Shown here piece by piece: positions 48,977 through 58,608 of a stretch of DNA of 64,000 nt. This stretch comes from an uncultured Eubacteriales bacterium (GTDB taxonomy: Bacteria > Bacillota > Clostridia > Oscillospirales > Acutalibacteraceae): contig CASFBL010000002.1 in the NCBI GenBank assembly GCA_949292775.1, positions 124,001 to 188,000 of the forward strand, given 5' to 3'. The notes under the pieces are model-generated. The model did no database searches and had not been told where the DNA came from. It was given only the letters and a program-made list of their open reading frames with translations. A program made the position numbers and the translations under genes. The number at the start of each line of letters is the position of its first letter. Position 1 is the first letter of the stretch.

Positions 48977-51601
48977 ATGGCAGAATTATCCCCAATGATG
49001 CAGCAATATTTTGAAATCAAACAGGCGTATCCCGATGCGATCCTGTTCTTTCGCCTCGGCGATTTTTACGAAATGTTTTTTGAGGACGCCAAAACCGCGT
49101 CCAAAGAACTGGAACTTGTCTTAACCGGGCGCGACTGCGGGCAGGAGGAGCGCGCGCCGATGTGCGGCGTGCCGTTCCACAGCGCCGACGGGTACATAGC
49201 AAGGCTTGTATCCCGCGGCTACAAAGTCGCCATTTGCGAACAAATGGAAGACCCCAAGGCGGCAAAAGGTCTTGTCAAGCGCGATGTCATTCGCGTCATT
49301 ACCGCCGGCACCGTCATTGAAAGCTCGATGCTCGACGAAACGCGCAACAATTACCTTGCCTGCTGCTGTCTTTGCTTTGACGCAATGGGACTTTGCTTTG
49401 TCGATGTTTCCACCGGCGAGCTCCATTTGACCTCATTTTCTGAAAACATCGACGAAAAAACCGTGGACGAGCTTGCGCGCTTTATGCCGAGCGAAATCTT
49501 AGTGAATAAAGAAGCCGCAGCCATGGAGCGCGTGCGGCAGTTTATCTCGAAAAAGTCGGAGGCCACCGCCGAAACCTTACCGGCGTCTGCGACTGCTTAC
49601 GACAAAGCGCTTTCCACCGTGGAAGCGCATTTTGACCGAAAACAGGTCGAACCCTTAAAAGATGAAAACAAGCGTAGCGCGGTCTGCGCCCTTGCGGCGG
49701 CGCTGTCTTATTTATATGAAACCCAGAAAAGCGACTTGAAAAATATCCAAACGATTCAATATTATTCGGATATGAAATTTATGAAAATCGGGCTTTCCAC
49801 GCGCAGAAATCTGGAGCTTACCGAAACAATGCGCGACCGGGAAAAGCGCGGCTCGCTTTTGTGGGTGCTCGACAAAACCAAAACCGCCATGGGCAAGCGT
49901 ATGCTTCGCAGCTGGGTGGAATGCCCGCTTTATGACTGCGCGGGAATTTCGCGGCGGCTCAACGCCGTAGATGAATTGCTCGGCGACCCTGTGAAGCTTA
50001 AAAGCTTTACAGAAGAAATGACCGGGATTTATGACCTCGAGCGCTTAATGACGCGCGTGGTCTATAACACCGCAAACGCGAAAGAGCTGTTGTCGTTAAA
50101 AACGACTTTGGAACCGCTGCCGAAAATCCGGGAAATGCTTTCCGACAGCAGAAGCGCTCTGCTTCGCGAAATCTGCGAAGATATGGACTTGCTCGAAGAT
50201 GTCCGCGAACTTGTGACGGACGCCATTCGCGAGGATGCGCCGTTTTCCGTGCGCGAGGGCGGCATGATTGCCGACGGCTTTAATGCGGAGCTTGACGAAC
50301 TGCGTGAAATCGTCAAGGGCGGCAAAAGCTATCTTTCCCAGCTTGAACAAAAAGAGCAGGAGTCCACCGGCATCAAAAAGCTGAAAATCGGCTACAACCG
50401 CGTGTTCGGTTATTACTATGAGGTTTCGAACTCCTTTAAGGAACTCGTGCCCGATACCTACATAAGAAAACAAACGCTTACCAACTGCGAGCGCTACATT
50501 ACCGAGGAACTCAAAGAACTGGAATCCAAGGTCCTGGGCGCGCAGGAACGCATTGTGAGTTTGGAATATGAAGTGTTCTGCGCGGTGCGCAAAAAGATTG
50601 CCGCGCAATATGAACGCACACGCAAAACCGCCAAATCGGTCGCAATACTCGATACATTGTGCTCGCTTGCGACGGTCGCGGCGGCGAACCATTACACCCG
50701 CCCTGAAATCAACGATTCCGGCGTAATTTCCATCACCGAAGGGCGGCACCCCGTGATTGAAAAAATGCTCGGCGGCGCGCCGTTTGTGCCGAATGATACG
50801 CTTTTAGACAACGGCGAAAACCGCACGGCAATTATCACAGGCCCCAATATGGCGGGTAAATCCACCTATATGCGCCAAGTCGCGCTGATTGTCCTGCTTG
50901 CGCAAATGGGTTCGTTCGTCCCGGCGAAAGCGGCGTCTGTCGGTCTTTGCGACAGCATTTTCACCCGCGTGGGCGCATCCGACGACCTTGCGGCGGGGCA
51001 GTCTACTTTCATGGTGGAAATGCGTGAAGTCGCCGAAATTTTGGAAAACGCGACTTCGAAAAGCTTGATTGTTTTGGACGAAATCGGGCGCGGCACTTCG
51101 ACCTATGACGGCATGAGCATTGCCCGAGCGGTTCTGGAATTTACCGCCGACCGCAAAAAGCTCGGCGCGAAAACGCTGTTTGCCACACACTACCACGAAT
51201 TGACGGAACTCGAAAACACCGTCGAGGGCGTGAAAAATTATAACATCGCGGTGAAAAAACGCGGTGATGACATTACCTTTTTGCGCCGGATTATCCGCGG
51301 CGGCGCCGATGGCAGCTATGGCATTGATGTTGCAAAGCTTGCCGGTGTGCCGGATTCAGTCGTGCGCCGTGCAAAAGTCATTTTAAAAGCCTTGGAAGCA
51401 AACGACAACGCTGCGGCGCGCAAACCGCTGCCGGTTGCGGAAGAACCGACAGACGAGTCGGAGGAGAAATTGCAAATGACCCTTTCCGGCGGAAGCGCAG
51501 GGGAGATTGTCGAAGAGCTGAAAGCCTTGGATGTCAACACTTTAACACCGATTGAAGCGATGACCAAGCTTTATGAGCTTGTCAGCAAAGCAAAACAGTA
51601 A
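48977..51601 (+). CDS. mutS: DNA mismatch repair protein MutS
   Basis: Mismatch-recognition ATPase, 874 residues. The N-terminal mismatch-binding domain has FFRLGDFYEMFFEDA (Phe-x-Glu motif within GDFYEMF), then the connector, lever and clamp domains (GYNRVFGYYYEVSN). The ATPase has Walker A ITGPNMAGKSTYMRQVA near 620, SIFTRVGASDDLAAGQSTF and LIVLDEIGRGTSTYDG (Walker B and D-loop). The C-terminus has a short dimer-type helix. Directly before mutL; the miaB-ylbF-mutS-mutL order is also that of Bacillus, without cotE. Confidence 0.97.
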   Translation: MAELSPMMQQYFEIKQAYPDAILFFRLGDFYEMFFEDAKTASKELELVLTGRDCGQEERAPMCGVPFHSADGYIARLVSRGYKVAICEQMEDPKAAKGLVKRDVIRVITAGTVIESSMLDETRNNYLACCCLCFDAMGLCFVDVSTGELHLTSFSENIDEKTVDELARFMPSEILVNKEAAAMERVRQFISKKSEATAETLPASATAYDKALSTVEAHFDRKQVEPLKDENKRSAVCALAAALSYLYETQKSDLKNIQTIQYYSDMKFMKIGLSTRRNLELTETMRDREKRGSLLWVLDKTKTAMGKRMLRSWVECPLYDCAGISRRLNAVDELLGDPVKLKSFTEEMTGIYDLERLMTRVVYNTANAKELLSLKTTLEPLPKIREMLSDSRSALLREICEDMDLLEDVRELVTDAIREDAPFSVREGGMIADGFNAELDELREIVKGGKSYLSQLEQKEQESTGIKKLKIGYNRVFGYYYEVSNSFKELVPDTYIRKQTLTNCERYITEELKELESKVLGAQERIVSLEYEVFCAVRKKIAAQYERTRKTAKSVAILDTLCSLATVAAANHYTRPEINDSGVISITEGRHPVIEKMLGGAPFVPNDTLLDNGENRTAIITGPNMAGKSTYMRQVALIVLLAQMGSFVPAKAASVGLCDSIFTRVGASDDLAAGQSTFMVEMREVAEILENATSKSLIVLDEIGRGTSTYDGMSIARAVLEFTADRKKLGAKTLFATHYHELTELENTVEGVKNYNIAVKKRGDDITFLRRIIRGGADGSYGIDVAKLAGVPDSVVRRAKVILKALEANDNAAARKPLPVAEEPTDESEEKLQMTLSGGSAGEIVEELKALDVNTLTPIEAMTKLYELVSKAKQ

Positions 51602-51645
51602 AGGGATACAGCTTTACATTAAATTATTACAGGGAGGTGACCGCA

Positions 51646-53643
51646 ATGGGCAGAATTCACGCTTTGCCGAAAGAAATTGCACAGTTGATTGCCGCAGGGG
51701 AAGTTGTGGAACGGCCTGCCTCTGTGGTCAAGGAACTGCTGGAAAACGCCATTGACGCCGGCGCTACGGAAATCACGCTGGAAATTCAGCACGGCGGCAT
51801 CCGCTATATCCGAATTACCGACAACGGCTGCGGGATTGCCCGCGAAGATGTGCCGGTGGCATTTTTAAGCCACGCAACAAGCAAAATCCAAAAAGCCGAT
51901 GACCTTGACGCCATTTTTACGCTTGGTTTCCGCGGGGAGGCGCTTGCGTCCATTGCCGCGGTGTCCAAAGTCGAAATCATGACCAAGACGCCGGAAGAGT
52001 TCGCCGGAACACGCATGGTGCTCGAAGGCGGCGAGCCGGTTTCGCTGGACGATGCGGGCTGCCCTGCGGGCACAACGATTATCATCCGCGATTTGTTTTA
52101 CAACACCCCGGCGCGTATGAAATTTTTGAAATCCGACCGGTCGGAGGGCTCGGCGGTCGCCGCAGTCGCCGACCACTTGGCGCTTTCCCACCCGGAAGTG
52201 TCGGTGCGGTTTATCAAAGACGGCAAGGAGCAAATGATGACGCCCGGCAACGGCGACCTGCTTTCGTGCATTCACGCCGTCTACGGCAAAGAATTTGCCG
52301 AAACCCTGCTGCCCGCCAAAGGTTCCGCCGGCGGCATTACCGTTCGCGGATTTGTCTCGAAGCCCTACTGTGCGCGCGGCACCAATACCATGCAGCACTT
52401 TTTCGTGAACAACCGTTATATCAAAACGCGCTCCGGCGCGGCGGCGCTCACAGAAGCTTATAAAAATTCAATGATGGTCGGGCGTTACCCCGCCTGCGTT
52501 TTATTTATGGAAGTCCAGCCGGCGCTCGTCGATGTCAATGTGCACCCGGCAAAAACCGAGGTGCGCTTTTCCGATGAACGCAAGGTGTTTGACGCGATTT
52601 ATTACGCGGCAAAAAATGCGATTGCGGCGGACAAAACCCGCCCGACAGTCACTTTGCATACGCCGCATACAGACAGAAGCGTTTTGCGACCGCCCCAACC
52701 GGAAACAGAGCAGCTGCGCATGCCCACAACGCTGGCAGCACCGGCGCAGGCTGAAAAAACGCCGACCCCCGCCGCACCAAAACAAGAGTTTTCAAAACCC
52801 ACCTATACCGCGCCGAAAGCCGCGCAAACCTCTGCGCCGCAGGTGTCGCAAAATTCCAACCCCACCCCCGCGCAAATACACGCTTACGAAACGCTTCTCA
52901 AAGACAGTATAGAAGTGACTTACACGGAAGAATCGGATTTGCCCGATTTGTCCGTGCGCACCGCGAAACCGAGCGTGCCGGAAGAGCCGCAGGCATCGCC
53001 CGCGCCCCAAAAAGAAGCGGAGCCTGCGGCGGAAATTCCTATAAAGCCGGAAGAGCCCGCCGCTAAAAAAGAAGTGGAGTTTCGTCTCATTGGCGAAGCG
53101 TTCAAAGCCTATATTTTTGTCGAGTGCGAAGGGAAGCTTTTGATTATCGACAAGCACGCCGCCCACGAGCGGATGCTTTTTAACGCCTTAAAAAAAGACA
53201 ACGGCAAACTCGGCGCACAAATGCTGCTTTCGCCCGTCACGGTGACCCTCAGCAAAGAAGAATACGCCGTTTTGACCGAAAACATGGATGTGCTTCGTGA
53301 CGCGGGCTTCGAAGCCGAAGATTTCGGCGAGGGCGCCGTTTTGGTGCGAGCCTGCCCCTTAAATCTCGAAACCGAAGACATCACCGCCCTGATAACGGAA
53401 ATTGCCGGTTATCTTCTCAAAAACCGGCGCGAGGTGCTTTCGGAAAAATTAGACTGGGTTTATCATTCCATTGCCTGCCGCGCCGCTATTAAAGCGGGCA
53501 TGGATACCACAGAATACGAGCTGCGCGACTTTACCGCAAAGCTGCTCGCGCAGGACGATGTCCGCTATTGTCCCCACGGCCGGCCGGTGCTTATCGAGCT
53601 TTCCAAAAACGAGTTGGACAAGCAGTTCGGGAGGATTCAGTAA
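51646..53643 (+). CDS. mutL: DNA mismatch repair protein MutL
   Basis: MutS partner with an N-terminal GHKL ATPase (AAGEVVERPASVVKELLENA in part, DNGCGI, GFRGEALASI). After a long Pro/Ala/Glu-rich linker (about 330-470) comes a C-terminal endonuclease-type dimerisation domain (665 residues in all). The nicking motif reads DKHAAHERMLFN where the usual form is DQHAxxE then four residues then Glu: the Asp, His and first Glu are kept, but the last Glu is Asn. ACRAAIKAG, CPHGRP and the final FGRIQ support a working nuclease. The ATG at 51646 follows AGGGAGGTGACC. Confidence 0.95.
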   Translation: MGRIHALPKEIAQLIAAGEVVERPASVVKELLENAIDAGATEITLEIQHGGIRYIRITDNGCGIAREDVPVAFLSHATSKIQKADDLDAIFTLGFRGEALASIAAVSKVEIMTKTPEEFAGTRMVLEGGEPVSLDDAGCPAGTTIIIRDLFYNTPARMKFLKSDRSEGSAVAAVADHLALSHPEVSVRFIKDGKEQMMTPGNGDLLSCIHAVYGKEFAETLLPAKGSAGGITVRGFVSKPYCARGTNTMQHFFVNNRYIKTRSGAAALTEAYKNSMMVGRYPACVLFMEVQPALVDVNVHPAKTEVRFSDERKVFDAIYYAAKNAIAADKTRPTVTLHTPHTDRSVLRPPQPETEQLRMPTTLAAPAQAEKTPTPAAPKQEFSKPTYTAPKAAQTSAPQVSQNSNPTPAQIHAYETLLKDSIEVTYTEESDLPDLSVRTAKPSVPEEPQASPAPQKEAEPAAEIPIKPEEPAAKKEVEFRLIGEAFKAYIFVECEGKLLIIDKHAAHERMLFNALKKDNGKLGAQMLLSPVTVTLSKEEYAVLTENMDVLRDAGFEAEDFGEGAVLVRACPLNLETEDITALITEIAGYLLKNRREVLSEKLDWVYHSIACRAAIKAGMDTTEYELRDFTAKLLAQDDVRYCPHGRPVLIELSKNELDKQFGRIQ

Positions 53644-54578
53644 TGCCTGAAAAAATTCCCGTGCTTGTAATTGTCGGTCCGACCGCGTCCGGCAAAACCG
53701 CGCTTTCCATAGCGCTTGCCAAATCACTCGACGGCGAAATTATTTCCGCCGATTCCATGCAGATTTACAAAGGTATGGACATTGCCTCCGCAAAACCTAC
53801 CGAGGAAGAGCGCGCCGGTATCCCGCACCATATGGTGGGCGTGGTTTCGCCCGAAACGCCTTATAGTGTCGCGGATTATGTGAAGGATGCAGGGCAGGCG
53901 ATTGCAGAGGTTTATGCGCGGCAAAAGTGCCCGATTTTGGTCGGCGGCACAGGGCTTTATGTGGACAGTCTGCTTTCGGGCACCCAGTTTATTCCGTCGC
54001 CGACAGATTTGAACTTGCGCAAGGAACTGCAAACGCAATATGACGCGCTCGGCGGCGAAGCGATGCTTCAAAAACTCAGGGAATTCGACCCCGAAAGCGC
54101 CGCGCGGCTGCACCCCAATAACAACAAACGCATTATCCGCGCGTTTGAAGTGTACCGCTTGACCGGCAAAACCATGACCCAGGCGCTCGAAAGTTCTCAC
54201 AGTGCGCCGAGCCGCTATAAACCTGTTTATATCGGCATAAACTTTGCCGACCGCGCGGTGCTCTATGACCGCATTAACCGCCGCGTGGATTTGATGCTTC
54301 AAAGCGGACTTTTAGACGAAGCAAAAGACTTTTTCGAGCATACTACCGCGACCGCCGCGCAGGCAATCGGCTACAAAGAGCTAAAGCCCTATTTAGACGG
54401 GCAAGTCTCTCTCGACGAAGCGGTAGACCGGCTCAAACAGGTCACCCGAAATTATGCCAAACGCCAGCTGACATGGTTTAAGCGTAACCCGGAAATTCAT
54501 TGGCTTTATCCCGACACCTGCGACGAATCGGAATTCTTACAGCAGGCGCGAAAGATCGCAGAAACGGTGAAATTATGA
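53643..54578 (+). CDS. miaA: tRNA dimethylallyltransferase MiaA
   Basis: Adds the dimethylallyl group to A37 of tRNA, producing the i6A used by MiaB. The 311-residue protein has VIVGPTASGKTALSIALA (P-loop, residues 8-25), SADSMQIYKGMDIASAKPT (in part), VGGTGLYVDSLL and NNKRIIRAFEVYRLTGK. The ATG shares its A with the mutL stop (TAATG). It overlaps the next gene by 4 bases. Confidence 0.97.
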   Translation: MPEKIPVLVIVGPTASGKTALSIALAKSLDGEIISADSMQIYKGMDIASAKPTEEERAGIPHHMVGVVSPETPYSVADYVKDAGQAIAEVYARQKCPILVGGTGLYVDSLLSGTQFIPSPTDLNLRKELQTQYDALGGEAMLQKLREFDPESAARLHPNNNKRIIRAFEVYRLTGKTMTQALESSHSAPSRYKPVYIGINFADRAVLYDRINRRVDLMLQSGLLDEAKDFFEHTTATAAQAIGYKELKPYLDGQVSLDEAVDRLKQVTRNYAKRQLTWFKRNPEIHWLYPDTCDESEFLQQARKIAETVKL

Positions 54579-55852
54579 AAGAAACCCAAAACGAGCAAAA
54601 GGTCGTGCAATTGAATCCGAAAAAGAAAAAGACAACAATGGTCTATTCTGTTTTGGCGATTTTGATTGTCGGCATTTGCATTTATCAGATTTTTAAAATC
54701 AATTACAGCCCTGTGAAAACAGAAATTGCGTTTGAAAAGACCATTTCCAAAACGGTCTCCACCGAAACTTTTGTTGTGCGCGACGAAACTTATATCCGCG
54801 CAGATGCTGAAGGGACGCTGGTGCCGCTGGTCGCGGACGGTAACCGTGTGGCGCGCGGCGACAATGTTGCCGTTGTGTTCACATCGGAGGAATCTGCCCG
54901 CAATTACGCCGAGATACAAAGCCTGCAGGAGGATATCGATTATTTCGAATCCCTGAAAAACAAAGTCGGCGCGCAGACAAGCGATGTAGACGCGCTTGAC
55001 GACCGTGTCTATGCCGCGTGTGAAAATTATGTGCGCGCCATCGCAGAAGGCAATGTGGATGATTACAAAACCTATGAGGACGCAGTTTGCGAAACCATTA
55101 CCTCCCGGCAGTTGTCTACCGGAACGGTGATTGACCCCACCGAAAAGATTGCCGCTTTGCAGGCAAGACTTTCTGAACTTCAGGCTGCCTCCGGCGGCTA
55201 CACTACCATTCAGGTGGAAAACCCCGGCTATTATATCAGCCATGTAGACGGTTATGAAACCGCAATCGATTACAGCGACGCGACGAGCGCAACGGCTGAC
55301 CAAATCGAAGCTTTGCTTTCTTGTGAGCCGACACCCGCATCCCAGCTTTCCGGCTGTATGGGGCGGCTGGTGGACAGCTTTAACTGGTATATGCTTTGTG
55401 TCATCGATTCCGAGTCCGCGGCATATCTGTCCGACGGCGGGCATGTTACCGTGGAATTTCCGCTTTCTTCTGCGCAAAGCGTTTCTGCCGAGGTCGTGTC
55501 GATTCAAAACGCCGGTAACGACCGGTCTTCCGTGATTTTACGCTGTAACCTGATGGACCAGCAATACGCCTCTTTGCGCAAAGAGCAAGTTCGGCTGGTT
55601 TTGCAGGAATTCACCGGCTATCAGGTCAACAACAAGGCAATCCGCGAAGTAGACGGTCAAAAGGGCGTTTATGTGGTCAGCGGGAATATCGTCAAATTTA
55701 AAAAGGTCAACATTGCATATTCCGATTCCGAATATTCCGTCTGCGTCACTCCGACGGACGAAAACGGGAATCCGCTTTCCGGATATGTTACGCTGTATGA
55801 TGAAATAATAGTGGAAGGAACTGATTTGTATGACGGAAAGATCTTGGATTGA
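54575..55852 (+). CDS. HlyD-like membrane-anchored protein
   Basis: A 425-residue protein with a Lys-rich cytoplasmic N-terminus, one membrane helix (about 27-46) and a long extracytoplasmic part. Biotinyl-lipoyl-like half motifs (ADAEGTLVPLVADGNRVARG near 80-100) flank a coiled-coil region, as in HlyD/membrane-fusion proteins. A late DEIIVEGTDLYDGKIL matches the C-terminal barrel. No transporter gene is adjacent. Proteins of this kind next to yggS-sepF are seen in clostridia and may act in division or wall assembly rather than export. The ATG at 54575 overlaps miaA (ATGA). Confidence 0.78.
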   Translation: MKETQNEQKVVQLNPKKKKTTMVYSVLAILIVGICIYQIFKINYSPVKTEIAFEKTISKTVSTETFVVRDETYIRADAEGTLVPLVADGNRVARGDNVAVVFTSEESARNYAEIQSLQEDIDYFESLKNKVGAQTSDVDALDDRVYAACENYVRAIAEGNVDDYKTYEDAVCETITSRQLSTGTVIDPTEKIAALQARLSELQAASGGYTTIQVENPGYYISHVDGYETAIDYSDATSATADQIEALLSCEPTPASQLSGCMGRLVDSFNWYMLCVIDSESAAYLSDGGHVTVEFPLSSAQSVSAEVVSIQNAGNDRSSVILRCNLMDQQYASLRKEQVRLVLQEFTGYQVNNKAIREVDGQKGVYVVSGNIVKFKKVNIAYSDSEYSVCVTPTDENGNPLSGYVTLYDEIIVEGTDLYDGKILD

Positions 55853-56555
55853 GGAAAAATATAAAGACATTGAGTATAATCTCAAAGCGATTCGGGAAGA
55901 AATTGCCAAAGCGGCGGCGCTTTCCGGGCGCAGCGAGCAGGATATCGACTTTATGGCGGTGACCAAAACGGTTGATGAAATGTTTATCAACCACGCGATT
56001 GACTGCGGCATTACGCTCATCGGCGAAAACAAGGTGCAGGAAATGCTCCGTAAAAAGCCGAATCTGCATTTGGACGGCGTGCGTAAGAATCTGATTGGCC
56101 ACCTGCAGTCCAACAAGGCTTCACAGATTGTCGGCGAAGTGGATATGATTGAGTCGGTGGATTCTTTGAAAATTGCACGGGAAATCAGCAAGCAGGCGCT
56201 CAAAAAAGGCGTCGTGCAGGATGTTTTGGTGGAAGTCAATATCGGGCGCGAGGAAAGCAAAACCGGCATTATGCCCGAATGTGTTGAGGAACTGCTCGGG
56301 CAGATGGGGGAACTCGAGGGTCTTTGCGTTTGCGGTCTTATGGCAATTCCGCCGATTTGTGAAAATACCACAGAACTTTGTAAATTTTTTGAGAATATGT
56401 ACAATATGTATGTTGACATTGACTCTAAAAAATTAGATAATGTATATATGAATGTTTTGTCCATGGGAATGTCCGGCGACTATGCCGAGGCAATCCGCTC
56501 AGGTGCAAATCATATCCGGGTCGGCTCTAAAATCTTCGGCCCGAGAATATACTAA
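55830..56555 (+). CDS. yggS: YggS/PLPBP family pyridoxal phosphate homeostasis protein
   Basis: A 241-residue fold-type III PLP-binding protein. Signature segments are MAVTKTVDEM (the Lys binds PLP), LIGENKVQEMLRK, HLIGHLQSNKA-like NLIGHLQSNKAS, VEVNIGREESKTG, and LSMGMSGDYAEAI with IRVGSKIFG. It is a homologue of Bacillus YlmE, encoded upstream of sepF. The start lies 23 bases inside the HlyD-like gene, implying coupling. Confidence 0.95.
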   Translation: MTERSWIEEKYKDIEYNLKAIREEIAKAAALSGRSEQDIDFMAVTKTVDEMFINHAIDCGITLIGENKVQEMLRKKPNLHLDGVRKNLIGHLQSNKASQIVGEVDMIESVDSLKIAREISKQALKKGVVQDVLVEVNIGREESKTGIMPECVEELLGQMGELEGLCVCGLMAIPPICENTTELCKFFENMYNMYVDIDSKKLDNVYMNVLSMGMSGDYAEAIRSGANHIRVGSKIFGPRIY

Positions 56556-56574
56556 CTTTGCAGGAGGTTGTTTT

Positions 56575-57045
56575 ATGAGCTTTTTAGATAAGGTCAAAAA
56601 CATGGTCAATGTTTCTGAAGACGACTATTACGATGAACTGGAGTCTGACGATTTTCAGGGCAATGATGCGAAACAGGAAGGAGAATATGAAGAACCCCGC
56701 CGCCCGGTGCGCCGTGTGCGCGAATCCCGCGGTGGAGCACCTGACAATGTAGTGAATATTCACACTACCGCGCAGCTGCAGGTCGTGTTGGCAAAGCCCG
56801 AAAGCTTTGAAGAGGCGAAGGCAGTTGCCGACAACCTCAATGAAAAGCGCACCGTTGTGCTGAACTTGGAATCTGCAAACCGCGATGTCGCAAGACGGCT
56901 GGTTGACTTCCTTTCCGGTGTGGCTTATGCCAACGGCGGGCAGTTTAAGCGTGTTGCCAACAGCACCTTTATCATTACGCCTTATAATGTGGATGTTATG
57001 GGCGATTTGCTCGACGAGCTTGAAAACAACGGCGTTTTCTTTTAA
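56575..57045 (+). CDS. sepF: Cell division protein SepF
   Basis: FtsZ-bundling protein that tethers the division ring to the membrane. The 156-residue protein has an N-terminal amphipathic anchor (MSFLDKVKNMV), an acidic Tyr-rich linker, and the SepF core with PESFEEAKAVADNL, KRTVVLNLE, DVARRLVDFLSG and the final STFIITPYNVDV. The ATG at 56575 follows CAGGAGGTTG. The order yggS-sepF-divIVA is conserved with Bacillus, but ylmG and ylmH are missing between sepF and divIVA. Confidence 0.96.
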   Translation: MSFLDKVKNMVNVSEDDYYDELESDDFQGNDAKQEGEYEEPRRPVRRVRESRGGAPDNVVNIHTTAQLQVVLAKPESFEEAKAVADNLNEKRTVVLNLESANRDVARRLVDFLSGVAYANGGQFKRVANSTFIITPYNVDVMGDLLDELENNGVFF

Positions 57046-57089
57046 TTAACAAACAAAAATAAATTTGATGGATTGGTGGAATCAGAGTT

Positions 57090-58070
57090 ATGCTTACTCC
57101 CGAAGTAGTGAAGGCGAAGGAATTTCAGGCAAGCGGCCGCGGGGCTTACCGCGCTGACGATGTGGACGGCTTTTTTGCTGAGGTAGCCGCTTCTTATGAG
57201 CAGATGTTCAAGGAAAACGGCGAGCTGATTAAGAAAATCAGTATCCTTGCAAATAAAGTTGAAAAATACAAGGATGAAGAAGACAGCATCCGCAAGGTGC
57301 TGGTTTCCGCACAGACCATGGCGGATAAAATTGTCAAGGACGCTGAAGCCAAAGCAGAAGAAACGCTCAGCGGCCTGGAGGCACAAGCTGAGAAAACGCG
57401 TGCCGAAGCAGAAAAACAGGCGAAAGAAATTTTGGACGCCGCTAAAAAAGAAGCCGAGACGGTTGTTTTGAACAGCAAAAAAGACGCGGACGAGATTTTG
57501 GGCTCTGTCAACCGCAAGGTAATGAAAGAAAGCCTGGAATTTGAGATGCTTCAGAAAAAGGCCTCGGAATTCCGCGCTAACCTGATTGCCACTTATAAAG
57601 AGCATCTGAATCTGATTAACCAGATTCCGGAATATATTGAAAAGGAAATGGAAGCGGCTGCGCCCGAAGCGCCGGCTGCTGAACCGGAAGCAGAAAAAGA
57701 AGCGCCTGCCGCGCAGGAGCCTGTCGCTGCTGAAGAACCGGCAGAACCTGCCGCAGAGCCGGAAAAAGTAGCGGAGACCCCGGCCGAGACCGCGGAAGCT
57801 GCACCGGAGCAGTTTACGCTGTTAGACACCGAAGAAGAGCCTGAAACTGTCGAAATGGAAGATATTGTTTCTTCTTCTGACGAAGCCGAAGCTGCTGAGG
57901 AAGAAGACGGCTTTGCGTTAGACTTCTCTATGTTGGAAGATGAAGAGGAAGAAGCTGCGGCGGAACCCTCTGCCGCTGCGCCTGCGCATACATATGCAAC
58001 CATCGAAGAAGAACAGGAAGGGGAGGACGGCGAGGCCGGTTCCTTCAAGAGCTTCTTTAAGAAAAAATAA
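57090..58070 (+). CDS. divIVA: DivIVA domain protein with long acidic tail
   Basis: Curvature-sensing scaffold of poles and septa, 326 residues. The N-terminal DivIVA domain (LTPEVVKAKEF, RGAYRADDVDGFFAEVAASY) is followed by a coiled coil (about 30-185, rich in Ala/Lys/Glu). After it comes a roughly 140-residue, very acidic Ala/Glu/Pro tail that ends with a short basic SFKSFFKKK. The tail is much longer than in Bacillus DivIVA (164 residues in total). A weak GGTGGAA site precedes the ATG. Confidence 0.92.
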   Translation: MLTPEVVKAKEFQASGRGAYRADDVDGFFAEVAASYEQMFKENGELIKKISILANKVEKYKDEEDSIRKVLVSAQTMADKIVKDAEAKAEETLSGLEAQAEKTRAEAEKQAKEILDAAKKEAETVVLNSKKDADEILGSVNRKVMKESLEFEMLQKKASEFRANLIATYKEHLNLINQIPEYIEKEMEAAAPEAPAAEPEAEKEAPAAQEPVAAEEPAEPAAEPEKVAETPAETAEAAPEQFTLLDTEEEPETVEMEDIVSSSDEAEAAEEEDGFALDFSMLEDEEEEAAAEPSAAAPAHTYATIEEEQEGEDGEAGSFKSFFKKK

Positions 58071-58092
58071 TTGCGCTTAAGCGAGGCTTTTC

Positions 58093-58608
58093 ATGCTTCA
58101 ATTACTGACTGTTTTAGGGTTGGCTGCCCTTGTGGCAGCCGATCAGGTAATTAAATATGTAGTTGTCCGTTTCTTGGAACCGATAGGCAGCTTTCCGTTT
58201 ATCGACCGCTTTTTGCAGTTTACTTATGTCGAAAACACGGGAGCCGCCTTTGGCTTTTTCAGCCGCCATACGGAATTGTTGTCGATTTTTACCGGCATTG
58301 TGATTCTGGCGGGCTTGATTTTTCTGCTGTCTGGCAAAATCAAATCTAAATTTGCCTATGTATCGGTGCTTATGATTCTTGCCGGCGGACTCGGCAATTT
58401 AATTGACCGGGTTTTCCGTGGGTTTGTGGTGGATTACATCGAGCCGCTGTTCATAGATTTTGCGGTGTTTAATTTTGCAGATATGCTGGTTTGTGTCGGT
58501 GCGGCTCTGTTGATTGGCTATTTGATTTACGACATCGTGCAGGAGGCCCGCAGCAAGCCGGAGCTTCCCGGCGAAGCAAATGCGGAGCAGAGCCATGAAT
58601 CCGATTGA
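58093..58608 (+). CDS. lspA: Lipoprotein signal peptidase LspA
   Basis: Aspartyl membrane protease that removes lipoprotein signal peptides, needed for lipoproteins such as the ApbE in this window. The 171-residue protein has four membrane helices. Family motifs are ENTGAAFGFF, GGLGNLIDRVFRGFVVDYI (first catalytic Asp and conserved Asn) and FNFADMLVCVG (second catalytic Asp). GCGAGGC precedes the ATG. It overlaps the pseudouridine synthase gene by 14 bases. Confidence 0.96.
   Translation: MLQLLTVLGLAALVAADQVIKYVVVRFLEPIGSFPFIDRFLQFTYVENTGAAFGFFSRHTELLSIFTGIVILAGLIFLLSGKIKSKFAYVSVLMILAGGLGNLIDRVFRGFVVDYIEPLFIDFAVFNFADMLVCVGAALLIGYLIYDIVQEARSKPELPGEANAEQSHESD

Noticed and set aside
52990..53190. 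MutL as a nuclease-dead variant because of the altered last Glu in its DQHA-type motif
   Set aside because: The Asp, His and first Glu of the motif and the other C-terminal motifs are kept, so loss of activity cannot be claimed.
54506..55507. 333-codon open frame on the minus strand
   Set aside because: It lies wholly opposite the HlyD-like gene, has no ribosome site or recognisable family features, and follows from codon bias of the real gene.
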